Origin: Bacteroidales bacterium
GTDB taxonomy: Bacteria; Bacteroidota; Bacteroidia; Bacteroidales; JAADGE01
DNA length: 5,750 bases
Direction of reading: 5' to 3'
Assembly: GCA_029934265.1 (NCBI GenBank)
Contig: JAOZMN010000170.1
Location: forward strand, 775-6,524
Within the stretch, counting starts at the first letter, position 1, and every line of letters starts with the position of its first letter. The position numbers and the translations under genes were made by a program. The notes under the pieces were generated by a model. It ran no database searches. It was not told the origin of the DNA and worked only from the letters and a program-made list of their open reading frames with translations. Below, piece by piece: positions 1-5,750 of this stretch.

Positions 1-912
1 AAAAGCAAAATTTTCACTATAAAAGCAGGTGAGGAAAATAAAAATATCCGGACTCTTGAAAGTATATGGACTTTTTTATCGGAAACAAGAGCCGACAGAA
101 AATCATTACTTATAAATCTTGGAGGTGGTGTACTTACCGATATGGGCGGTTTTGCCGCTTCGACATTCAAAAGAGGAATTGATTTTATTAATATCCCGAC
201 AACATTACTTGGGCAGGTCGATGCGTCTGCCGGAGGGAAAACAGGTATAAATTTTAACGGTCTTAAAAATGAAATAGGAGTAATAAATCAAGCCAAACAC
301 GTTATTGTAGATGCAAATTTTCTGAAAACATTAGATAATAAAGAATTTATATCCGGTTTTGCGGAGATGTTGAAACATGCTGTAATTTCCGATAAAAAAT
401 ATTTCAATAGGCTTTCCGGTTATGATACTTCAGAAATAAATGTAGATTATGAAGTTCTTAACTCTCTTATAGAGAAATCAATAATAATTAAATATAATAT
501 CGTAGAGCAAGACCCGTATGAAAAAGGAATAAGAAAGGCTCTAAATTTCGGTCATACTTTCGGACACGCATTTGAAAGTTTTTTTTCGGAACAAGGTAAT
601 TATCTTAAACATGGTGAGGCGGTTGCACAAGGAATGATTTGTGAATTATTCTTATCTAATAAGAAACAAGGTTTTCCTGTAATGGAATTACTTGAGCTTA
701 CAGGAAAAATCATGGAAAAATATGAAAAAATAAATATAAATCATGATGATTTTGAAAATATTATAAATTTAATGTCTCACGACAAAAAAAATTCAGCCGG
801 TCAAATAAATTGTACTTTAATCTCAGAAGTCGGCAAACCTGTAATTGACAGGATTGTAGAAAAAAAAGAAATAAACGAGGCACTTAATTATTATCTTCAA
901 ATATTTATGTAA
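1..912 (+). CDS. aroB: 3-dehydroquinate synthase, 5'-truncated by the window edge
   Basis: This cytosolic enzyme converts DAHP to 3-dehydroquinate, the second step of the shikimate (chorismate) pathway, using NAD and a divalent metal, usually zinc. The frame is open from base 1, so 303 codons plus TAA are visible. Family members are about 345-360 residues, so roughly 45-50 N-terminal residues lie outside the window. The ATG at 142 falls inside the conserved block GGGVLTDMGGFAAS and is not the start. Family landmarks seen in order are the glycine-rich NAD-binding GGGV (121-132), TFKRG (from 163), SAGGKTG with its lysine at 238-240, and GFAEMLKHA with the metal-ligand Glu at 364-366 and Lys at 373-375. 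They continue with RKALNFGHTFGHA, whose metal-ligand His is at 553-555, and LKHGEAVAQGM, whose His is at 610-612. All catalytic and metal-binding positions I can place are intact, so the enzyme should be active. No other aro gene is visible nearby. The identification is firm; only the start is unknown. Confidence 0.96.
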   Translation, partial: KSKIFTIKAGEENKNIRTLESIWTFLSETRADRKSLLINLGGGVLTDMGGFAASTFKRGIDFINIPTTLLGQVDASAGGKTGINFNGLKNEIGVINQAKHVIVDANFLKTLDNKEFISGFAEMLKHAVISDKKYFNRLSGYDTSEINVDYEVLNSLIEKSIIIKYNIVEQDPYEKGIRKALNFGHTFGHAFESFFSEQGNYLKHGEAVAQGMICELFLSNKKQGFPVMELLELTGKIMEKYEKININHDDFENIINLMSHDKKNSAGQINCTLISEVGKPVIDRIVEKKEINEALNYYLQIFM

Positions 913-926
913 ACAAGTAGTTTAAA

Positions 927-959
927 GCAGGTAAAACATTTGTTTGCAGATTTTTTTTT
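927..959 (+). terminator. Probable Rho-independent terminator of aroB
   Basis: Fifteen bases after the aroB stop, bases 927-935 can pair with 939-947 as a 9-bp stem around the loop ACA. Three of the pairs are G-U wobbles. Three bases later there is a run of nine T (951-959). The position and the T-run argue for a terminator, but the stem is weak, so the call is moderate. Confidence 0.45.
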
Positions 960-1056
960 AATGGTTACGTGTAAATAATAACAGTAATAAAAAACTTATT
1001 TAAGAAGTATATTGTTTCATTAATCAAAAAAATGAAAATTTTATGATTTTTGGAAT

Positions 1057-1064
1057 TAAATTTG
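1057..1064 (+). promoter_or_regulatory. Bacteroidetes-type -7 promoter box for the porP-like gene
   Basis: TAAATTTG is an exact match to the TAnnTTTG -7 element recognised by the primary sigma factor of Bacteroidetes, and it is followed by CA, a common context. No clear TTG -33 box sits about 19 bases upstream. The nearest TTG (1012-1014) is about 42 bases away, so the promoter may be weak or activator-dependent. Transcription starting about 7 bases downstream would give a leader of roughly 170 nt before the start codon at 1243. Confidence 0.5.
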
Positions 1065-1110
1065 CAGTATTATTACAGCAGATAAACACACACAGGTATA
1101 ATAAACTATA

Positions 1111-1138
1111 AATAAATAACTTACGTGTTACATTTATT
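1111..1138 (+). promoter_or_regulatory. Imperfect hairpin in the predicted porP leader
   Basis: AATAAATAAC (1111-1120) can pair with GTT (1127-1129) plus ATTTATT (1132-1138), leaving a 2-base AC bulge and the 6-base loop TTACGT. A T-rich stretch follows (1137-1141). The stem is almost all A-T, so it could be a weak pause or attenuator, or simply a result of base composition. Confidence 0.25.
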
Positions 1139-1150
1139 TTTAAATCGGAG

Positions 1151-1167
1151 TTTAATCAGTGATTAAA
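1151..1167. promoter_or_regulatory. 17-base palindrome, operator-like
   Basis: TTTAATCA (1151-1158) and TGATTAAA (1160-1167) are perfect 8-base inverted arms around a single G. The site lies between the predicted promoter and the porP start, about 75 bases before the start codon. This form suits a dimeric repressor or a small RNA stem. With such AT-rich arms a chance origin remains possible, and no regulator gene is visible nearby. Confidence 0.3.
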
Positions 1168-1242
1168 TTAAACGAAGCATATAATTTGTATGTATAATAA
1201 AATTAAATTTATAACGTTTGTATTTTAGAAAAAGCAGGTAAA

Positions 1243-2286
1243 TTGAAAAAAACAATACACATCGGCGTAGCAATTCTATTGCTTACATTGGGAGATTTAT
1301 ACGCACAAGTATCACACTTTTCGCAGTTCTACTCTACACCAATGACAATAGCTCCTTCATTCACGGGAATGACAGGCGGAGGGTCTCGTTTATCATTAAA
1401 TTATCGAGACCAATGGCCTAAAATACCGGGGGTGTTTACTACTTTTGCAGTAGGTTTAGACCATGATTTTAAAAGAGCAAATAGTGGTATCGGGATATTT
1501 TTATTCAGAGACCAAGCCGGAACCGGCAACTTGGCAGCCACGGATATGGGAGTGTTGTATTCATACAAAATTCAAATGGCTGAAAATGTAGGGTACAAAA
1601 AAAATGCTTGGTTTCTTCGACCGGGTATCTATTTCAGATACACAAATCGTTCTTTAAATTTTGATAAACTTACTTTCGGAGACCAATTTCTTTCGGACGG
1701 ATCATTAAAAGATAAAACTATCGAAGTACGACCGTTAGAAAAAAAAGGTTATATCGACTTTGCAGCCTCTCTGCTTGCTTACAGCGAAGATTACTGGGGA
1801 GGATTTACGGTGGATCACCTTCTTGAACCGAATCAATCATTGACAGGAGGAAGTGCAACGGTACCGGTAAAACTTGACCTTTTCGGAGGCTACAAACTTT
1901 TATTGGTTCAGAAACGAAGAAGACAACGTTATGGGGTTGAACCGGAGAGTGTTACTTTTACGATGCATTATCGAATTCAAGATAAGTATGACCAATTAGA
2001 TTTGGGTGCTTATTGGACAAAAGACCCGTTTACTCTCGGTGCATGGTTCAGAGGAATTCCGATTTTAGATGCAGATAAAGGAAAGTACGGAAGTATAGAT
2101 GCAATAATTGTTTTGGTGGGAATAAAAATTAACGAAAGTATCAAAATAGGATACAGTTATGATATTACAATTTCAAAATTACTTGGTCATACAGGAGGTT
2201 CGCACGAAATCTCTCTTGTTTATAATTTTAATAAAAATTTAGAAGGATTGCGTAGGCGCGCAGTAGTTCCGTGTCCGAGTTTTTAA
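1243..2286 (+). CDS. PorP/SprF-family type IX secretion system outer-membrane protein
   Basis: The 347-residue product has the length and features of the PorP/SprF family, Bacteroidetes outer-membrane proteins that work with the type IX secretion machinery. Some paralogues, such as SprF, serve individual secreted surface proteins. Residues 1-21 form a signal peptide: MKK, a hydrophobic core at 8-17, and cleavage after LYA-21. Next come the family hallmark HFSQFYSTP (25-33) and APSFTG (37-42). The rest is a run of alternating aromatic/hydrophobic strands typical of a beta-barrel, with SLNYRDQWP (51-59), FRPGIY-like FLRPGIYFRY (124-133), HLLEPNQSL (192-200), GAYW (255-258) and GYSYD (303-307). 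A basic stretch KRRRQR (224-229) probably lies in a loop. The C-terminus is basic and ends VPCPSF. The start is a TTG codon: it places MKK at the head of the signal peptide, and the first in-frame ATG (Met34) would delete it. The upstream GCAGG is too close for a normal Shine-Dalgarno. The gene is visibly richer in G+C than its neighbours. PorP/SprF genes often sit next to a large adhesin gene, but none is in this window, so the cargo is unknown and I assign no specific symbol. Confidence 0.92.
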   Translation: MKKTIHIGVAILLLTLGDLYAQVSHFSQFYSTPMTIAPSFTGMTGGGSRLSLNYRDQWPKIPGVFTTFAVGLDHDFKRANSGIGIFLFRDQAGTGNLAATDMGVLYSYKIQMAENVGYKKNAWFLRPGIYFRYTNRSLNFDKLTFGDQFLSDGSLKDKTIEVRPLEKKGYIDFAASLLAYSEDYWGGFTVDHLLEPNQSLTGGSATVPVKLDLFGGYKLLLVQKRRRQRYGVEPESVTFTMHYRIQDKYDQLDLGAYWTKDPFTLGAWFRGIPILDADKGKYGSIDAIIVLVGIKINESIKIGYSYDITISKLLGHTGGSHEISLVYNFNKNLEGLRRRAVVPCPSF

Positions 2287-2391
2287 GGTTTCTTATCGAC
2301 TTTGTATTATTTACATATCGAAGGACTTTAAATTAGGGTTTAAAAAATAGATTTCTTGTAAATATTGAAACAGATGAAGGTCTGTAAATTT

Positions 2392-2418
2392 AAAGCGACA
2401 AATATTTGTCGCTTTTTT
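2392..2418 (+). terminator. Strong Rho-independent terminator after the porP-like gene
   Basis: Bases 2392-2403 and 2404-2415 form a perfect inverted repeat with 12-base arms, AAAGCGACAAAT and its complement, with T6 at 2413-2418. The folded form is likely GCGACAA/TTGTCGC plus flanking A-U pairs around ATAT. It lies 105 bases after the porP stop. A smaller 5-bp stem (2370-2374 with 2381-2385) precedes it. It points to the + strand only, since the other side lacks a comparable T-run. Confidence 0.85.
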
Positions 2419-2431
2419 AAATTAGTAAATA

Positions 2432-3544
2432 TTGGTGGTTTTTTATATTTTTTTTGGAATATTATATTTTTTATTTTCAATATTGATAACAAGAGGAATA
2501 ACATTTACAAATAAAGTAAATAAATATCCTTTGTTTGCTTTCGATAAGTTATTTATTTCGGTAATTATTTCTGCAAGAAATGAAGAAAAAAACATCAGAA
2601 ATATACTTAAAGATATTGAAAATCAAAATCTTGAAAAATCAAAGTTTGAATTAATTCTTGTTGATGACCACTCTGAAGATAAAACTTACAGTTTTGCTAA
2701 AAAAATAATTGAAAGAAATGATAATTTTTCATTAATAGTTCTATCGGAAGAGAAACAAGGAAAAAAACAGGCGATTTTGGACGCTCTCCGGCGAGCAAAA
2801 GGCGATTTAATAGTAACTACCGATGCCGATTGCAGAGTAGGGAAAAGTTGGCTTGCATTAATCGGTAAGTTTTACTTGACTCATAAACCTAAAATGATTA
2901 TCGGTAGAGTCGAATTAACATACAAAACATTTTTTGAAGCCCTGCAATCCTTAGAATTTAGAGCTTTACAGGCAAGTACCGTTGGAAGTGCCGGAATTAA
3001 CTCTCCAATAATGTGCAATGGAGTAAACCTTGCTTACGAAAAAAAAGCATTCCTTTCTTTTAACAATCCCATGTCCGATAAATTTGCTTCCGGAGATGAT
3101 ATGTTCCTGATGCACAATATAAAACGAAAATATCCGAACAAAATAATGTTTTTAAATTCTGATGAAACCATCGTAAAAACAGATGCCGAAAAAAACATTA
3201 AAAATTTTGTCCGACAGCGTATTCGTTGGTCTTCAAAGGGAAGGGGATATAAAGATTTTTTTACAATTTTGAGTTCCTTTGTTATTTTAATAACAAACTT
3301 GTCGGTTACAGGATTTTTAATTTCGGCTTTTTTTTCGGAGCAATTTTATTATATATTTTTGATTGTAGTCGGTTTGAAATTTATTTCAGATTTTTTGATA
3401 ATTTTTTCTTATTCAAAACAATTAAAAGAATATAAATTATTAAAATATTTTCCTTTGCTTTTTGTAATTTATCCGTTTTATGTAAGCATCATCGGAATTT
3501 TAAGTTTTTTTATAAGACCGAAATGGAAAGGTAGAAAAATCTAA
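2432..3544 (+). CDS. Membrane-anchored family 2 glycosyltransferase
   Basis: The 370-residue protein transfers a sugar from a nucleotide-sugar donor at the inner face of the cytoplasmic membrane; the substrate cannot be told from sequence. Residues 1-20 form an N-terminal membrane segment. The GT-A fold follows with IISARNEE (45-52), ILVDDHSED (75-83), the DxD motif in TTDADC (129-134), SGDD (220-223, the likely acceptor-side/base region) and QRIRW (262-266). QRIRW matches the QxxRW signature of processive or cellulose synthase-like GT2 enzymes. Three or four C-terminal membrane segments lie at about 277-298, 302-325 and 335-360, and the protein ends in a basic tail. The start is uncertain: an in-frame stop at 2426-2428 leaves TTG at 2432 as the earliest codon, followed at once by GTG at 2435, and no ATG precedes the membrane segment. 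No Shine-Dalgarno is seen. The gene begins just 13 bases after the preceding terminator and converges on comEC. The family call is firm and the start moderately so. A role in cell-surface polysaccharide or glycolipid synthesis is inference. Confidence 0.9.
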   Translation: MVVFYIFFGILYFLFSILITRGITFTNKVNKYPLFAFDKLFISVIISARNEEKNIRNILKDIENQNLEKSKFELILVDDHSEDKTYSFAKKIIERNDNFSLIVLSEEKQGKKQAILDALRRAKGDLIVTTDADCRVGKSWLALIGKFYLTHKPKMIIGRVELTYKTFFEALQSLEFRALQASTVGSAGINSPIMCNGVNLAYEKKAFLSFNNPMSDKFASGDDMFLMHNIKRKYPNKIMFLNSDETIVKTDAEKNIKNFVRQRIRWSSKGRGYKDFFTILSSFVILITNLSVTGFLISAFFSEQFYYIFLIVVGLKFISDFLIIFSYSKQLKEYKLLKYFPLLFVIYPFYVSIIGILSFFIRPKWKGRKI

Positions 3545-3547
3545 AAA

Positions 3548-5653
3548 TCAAAAACTCACACTAAATGCCCCGTTGTCCGGAACTGAAAAATAATTAATAT
3601 TTAGTTCTTTGCATTCTGAAATCCATTTTTGTATTCGATGTTTTCGATTTGAAGAATCAAAAATAATTAATTCGGGATTGTATAAATCTGTTATTTCTTT
3701 CATGGAAAGGTAAACATTTTTTGAAATTATAAGATAATCAGTATTTAGCTTTTTATTAATGGAGTTATAATTAACTTGCTTGTTATCAGTTATTAAAATT
3801 ATATTTTTCTTTCCATATGAAATGTAATTTCCTCTTTTTATGAAATTTTTATCTTTTATGAAAATTGTATCCGGCATATCGAAAAAAGTAAAAATTTCAT
3901 TATCTAAATTCAACCAATTACTTGATGCGGCAAATTCAAGTTTTCTATTATCGGAAATTAAAGTTGTATCACCGACAACAATATTTTGATTTCCGTTTAT
4001 GAAATTATATGCCGAAGTATTACCTGAATTATAAATAAAAATTTTCTTATCATTAAATTTTTCAAAATTTAGAAACAAATTACTTAACAATAAGAATATA
4101 ATCAGCAATAAAGAAAAATGTAAAGCTCTTATTTTTCGATAAATAAAATACAGGGATAGAGAAATTAGAAGTGCATAAATAATGATCATTTCTTTGTATC
4201 CGAAAGTTATATTTTTGACCGCCGAATAAGGTAAACTTTCGATAAACATTACCGACCAATTCAGAACAAATACTATTTTATTCAGTAAATAGCCTGTAAA
4301 CGAACCGATTATAGGAATATAAGATACAGGAAGCAATATCGCCGCCGAATATACAATTAAGGAAGCAAGTGGAATTACTATAATATTTGTGAGAATAAAC
4401 CAGGACGGAAATTGATGAAAATAGAAAAACGTTATCGGTAAAGTCCCTATCTGTGCAGCTATAGAGACTGTTATTAATGCCCAAGTTTTGTCAATAATTT
4501 TATTTTGAGAAATGTAAAGTTTATAAATTTTCGGTTGGAAATAAATTATTGCAATTACTGCCGAATATGATAGTTGAAAACCAACATCTACTATTAAAAA
4601 AGGATTGTAAATAAGTAATATAAAAGCAGATGCAGCAATGGAATTGTAAATATTTACACGTCTGCCGGTAATATCTCCTATCATAAAAAGTGAAAACATG
4701 AGAGCTGCACGTCGCACGGAAGGCGAAAGTCCCGAAATAAGTGCAAAAAACCATAAGAATGATATGATTATCAGTGCTTTGATTATTTTTCCGGACTCTT
4801 TTTTCTTGATTTTGAACTTGTCGAGAAATGATAGTAAAATTTTGAGTATCATAAAAATAATTCCGACATGAAGACCGGAAACGGCGAGAATGTGCATTGC
4901 TCCGGAAGAAGAATATGCTTGTTTTGTTTCAGGGTCGAGTTCGCTTTTATCACCGAGAGTTAGTGCAGAAAGAACAGCAAGTTCTTGTCCTGAAATGTTG
5001 TTTTCTTCGTATATTTTTACGAGTTTTTTCCGTAATTGATATGCAAATTTGAAAATAAAATTTCCTTTATTTCTGTCGGTAATTTTATATTTTTCGGAAC
5101 TTAAATATATTTGTCCGGAAATTCCCTTTCTTTCAAGATATGTTTTAAAATCAAATTCATGTGGATTACCCGGATTTTTAAGTTTTTGAATTTTTCCTGA
5201 AAAATAAATAATATCACCGTATTTTAGCGATAGTGAATTAGAATCTTTTTCAAAATAGCTTAGAATTTTCTGATTATTATCCGTAAATGTACTGTCATTT
5301 TTTAACGAAATAAATTTTAGAAAGGTTTTTACTGATTTTTGTTTTTCTTGAGGAGGTTCATTTATTAATGCAATTCCGGTGATAGTTTTTTCTGTAAATC
5401 GGAAGGAATTAGTTGTATGTTTTTCTACGGATAAAGTTCCAAAATAAAAAATACTTATAAAAATAAAAATCCCTGAAAGATATTGTTTTCTGTATTTTTT
5501 TATGAATATTATTGAGAAAATCAATACAAAAATACCGACAAGCATTAGTATATAATACTTGTCGGTATTTATTTCAAAATATAAACCGAATATGATACCT
5601 GTTATCAGCGGTAAAATAAGCCTTATAAAAGGTAAACGTTTAAGTTCCTGCAT
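3548..5653 (-). CDS. comEC: ComEC/Rec2-family competence protein with degenerate C-terminal domain
   Basis: ComEC forms the inner-membrane channel through which single-stranded DNA enters the cytoplasm during natural transformation. This 701-residue version starts with MQELKRLPFI and N-terminal membrane segments (about 8-27, 33-51 and 59-74). A soluble OB-like DUF4131 region spans about 85-190, with the family motif LKNPGNPHEFDF at 158-169. The polytopic competence domain runs from about 220 to 500 and shows LSALTLGD (228-235), MHILAVSGLHVG (253-264), GLSPSVRRA (308-316) and DVGFQLSYSAV (356-366). Further membrane helices reach to about 530. The final 170 residues sit where other ComEC proteins carry a metallo-beta-lactamase-like domain. 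Here the HxHxDH zinc motif is absent and only one histidine (672) remains, although the terminal VPDNGAFSV still resembles the end of that fold. From memory this decay is common in Bacteroidetes. The ATG start puts a basic residue pair before the first helix, and no Shine-Dalgarno is seen. The stop is TGA. No other competence gene is in view, so real transformability is not shown. Confidence 0.93.
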   Translation of the reverse strand: MQELKRLPFIRLILPLITGIIFGLYFEINTDKYYILMLVGIFVLIFSIIFIKKYRKQYLSGIFIFISIFYFGTLSVEKHTTNSFRFTEKTITGIALINEPPQEKQKSVKTFLKFISLKNDSTFTDNNQKILSYFEKDSNSLSLKYGDIIYFSGKIQKLKNPGNPHEFDFKTYLERKGISGQIYLSSEKYKITDRNKGNFIFKFAYQLRKKLVKIYEENNISGQELAVLSALTLGDKSELDPETKQAYSSSGAMHILAVSGLHVGIIFMILKILLSFLDKFKIKKKESGKIIKALIIISFLWFFALISGLSPSVRRAALMFSLFMIGDITGRRVNIYNSIAASAFILLIYNPFLIVDVGFQLSYSAVIAIIYFQPKIYKLYISQNKIIDKTWALITVSIAAQIGTLPITFFYFHQFPSWFILTNIIVIPLASLIVYSAAILLPVSYIPIIGSFTGYLLNKIVFVLNWSVMFIESLPYSAVKNITFGYKEMIIIYALLISLSLYFIYRKIRALHFSLLLIIFLLLSNLFLNFEKFNDKKIFIYNSGNTSAYNFINGNQNIVVGDTTLISDNRKLEFAASSNWLNLDNEIFTFFDMPDTIFIKDKNFIKRGNYISYGKKNIILITDNKQVNYNSINKKLNTDYLIISKNVYLSMKEITDLYNPELIIFDSSNRKHRIQKWISECKELNINYFSVPDNGAFSVSF
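5530..5570 (-). repeat. Inverted repeat inside the 5' coding part of comEC
   Basis: Bases 5530-5542 (AAATACCGACAAG) and 5558-5570 are perfect 13-base inverted arms. After one mismatch (5543/5557) a further 4 bp can form (5544-5547 with 5553-5556), closing on a 5-base loop. On the comEC strand the structure covers codons 28-42 and ends in a T-rich stretch (ATTTTTG), the geometry of an intrinsic terminator or attenuator about 85-125 nt into the message. The sequence is also coding (NTDKYYILMLVGIF), so chance cannot be excluded. Confidence 0.6.
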
Positions 5654-5703
5654 ATTTATTTTGACATTGAAAAATAGAAATTACCGAAAACAATAAAATT
5701 TGG

Positions 5704-5721
5704 CTCAAGTTTAAATTTGAG
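5704..5721. promoter_or_regulatory. Near-palindrome with promoter-like boxes upstream of comEC
   Basis: CTCAAGTTT/AAATTTGAG forms an 18-base inverted repeat with one mismatched position (5709/5716), 50 bases upstream of the comEC start. It contains TAAATTTG on the + strand (5712-5719, exact TAnnTTTG) and TAAACTTG on the - strand (5713-5706, one mismatch). On the - strand a TTG lies 23 bases further upstream (5739-5737), a long but conceivable -33 spacing. It could serve comEC, a rightward gene beyond the window, or both. The call is tentative. Confidence 0.3.
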
Positions 5722-5750
5722 TTGTTAAAAATATTTCAAGGTATTTTTTT

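Larger units (their letters stand above)
913..1242 (+). other. 330-base intergenic region between aroB and the porP-like gene
   Basis: I see no coding sequence in this AT-rich gap. It contains a probable aroB terminator at the left end, a Bacteroidetes-type -7 box at 1057-1064, and two inverted repeats downstream of that box (1111-1138 and 1151-1167). The 12-mer AAAGCAGGTAAA occurs twice, at 924-935 in the arm of the terminator and at 1231-1242 directly before the porP start. TTACGTGT also occurs twice (965-972 and 1121-1128). In the porP frame the nearest upstream stop is at 1204-1206, which limits any N-terminal extension to 12 codons without a standard start codon. Confidence 0.7.

Noticed and set aside
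142..912. aroB starting at the ATG at 142
   Set aside because: The frame is open to base 1, and the upstream codons match the family, including the NAD-binding GGG. The ATG lies inside a conserved block, so the gene is cut by the window edge.
1180..1190. TATAATTTGTA as a second promoter for the porP-like gene
   Set aside because: The TA-to-TTTG spacing is one base too long for TAnnTTTG, and no TTG box lies upstream at the right distance.
924..1242. Repeated 12-mer AAAGCAGGTAAA (924-935 and 1231-1242) as a mobile-element or attachment-site remnant
   Set aside because: There are only two short copies, with no gene for a recombinase between them and no inverted termini. One copy makes up part of a terminator stem and the other is the translation start context. 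Chance or reuse of an AT-rich motif is enough.
4278..4484. Small - strand open frame of 68 codons
   Set aside because: It lies wholly inside comEC on the same strand in another frame, is rich in Cys/Ser/Tyr as expected from frame-shifted membrane-protein codons, and has no recognisable motif.
4521..4754. Small - strand open frame of 77 codons
   Set aside because: It is also a shadow inside the comEC competence domain, with unusual Cys/Phe/Tyr composition and no family resemblance.
5650..5668. Tiny frame ATG-TCA-AAA-TAA just upstream of comEC as a leader peptide
   Set aside because: Three codons are too short to judge, and no ribosome binding site or conserved pattern supports it.

Overview
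The window looks like chromosomal DNA from a member of the Bacteroidota (Bacteroidetes). The evidence is a PorP/SprF-family type IX secretion outer-membrane protein, which is essentially confined to that phylum, a TAnnTTTG promoter box, starts with little or no Shine-Dalgarno sequence, a ComEC-like protein with a decayed C-terminal domain, and AT-rich DNA. The exact genus cannot be read from the sequence.

Layout, left to right. Positions 1-912 (+) hold the C-terminal six-sevenths or so of 3-dehydroquinate synthase (aroB), cut by the window edge. Its first methionine in the window (142) is internal and not the start. A probable weak terminator follows at 927-959. The rest of the 330-base gap up to 1242 holds a good Bacteroidetes -7 box (1057-1064) and a predicted leader of about 170 nt with two inverted repeats. 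Positions 1243-2286 (+) encode a PorP/SprF-family protein with a clear signal peptide and a TTG start. A perfect 12-bp-arm palindrome followed by T6 (2392-2418) is a convincing terminator. Only 13 bases after it, at 2432, a membrane-bound family 2 glycosyltransferase begins (2432-3544, +), also from a TTG codon. Positions 3548-5653 (-) encode a ComEC/Rec2-family membrane protein that converges on the glycosyltransferase with 3 bases between the stop codons. The last 97 bases are upstream of comEC and contain a near-palindrome with promoter-like boxes on both strands.

The four genes do not form an obvious pathway. They cover aromatic amino acid/chorismate synthesis, protein secretion or surface assembly, sugar transfer at the membrane, and DNA uptake. 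The terminators and the convergent end suggest mostly separate transcription units, with possible read-through from porP into the glycosyltransferase gene.

I see no mobile element, CRISPR array, tRNA, rRNA or recognisable new multi-gene system. The features most worth a second look are non-coding: a 13-bp-arm inverted repeat inside the 5' end of comEC with terminator-like geometry, the terminator set directly against the glycosyltransferase start, and the long structured leader of the porP-like gene. I found no persuasive sign of a previously undescribed system, and the scores reflect that.
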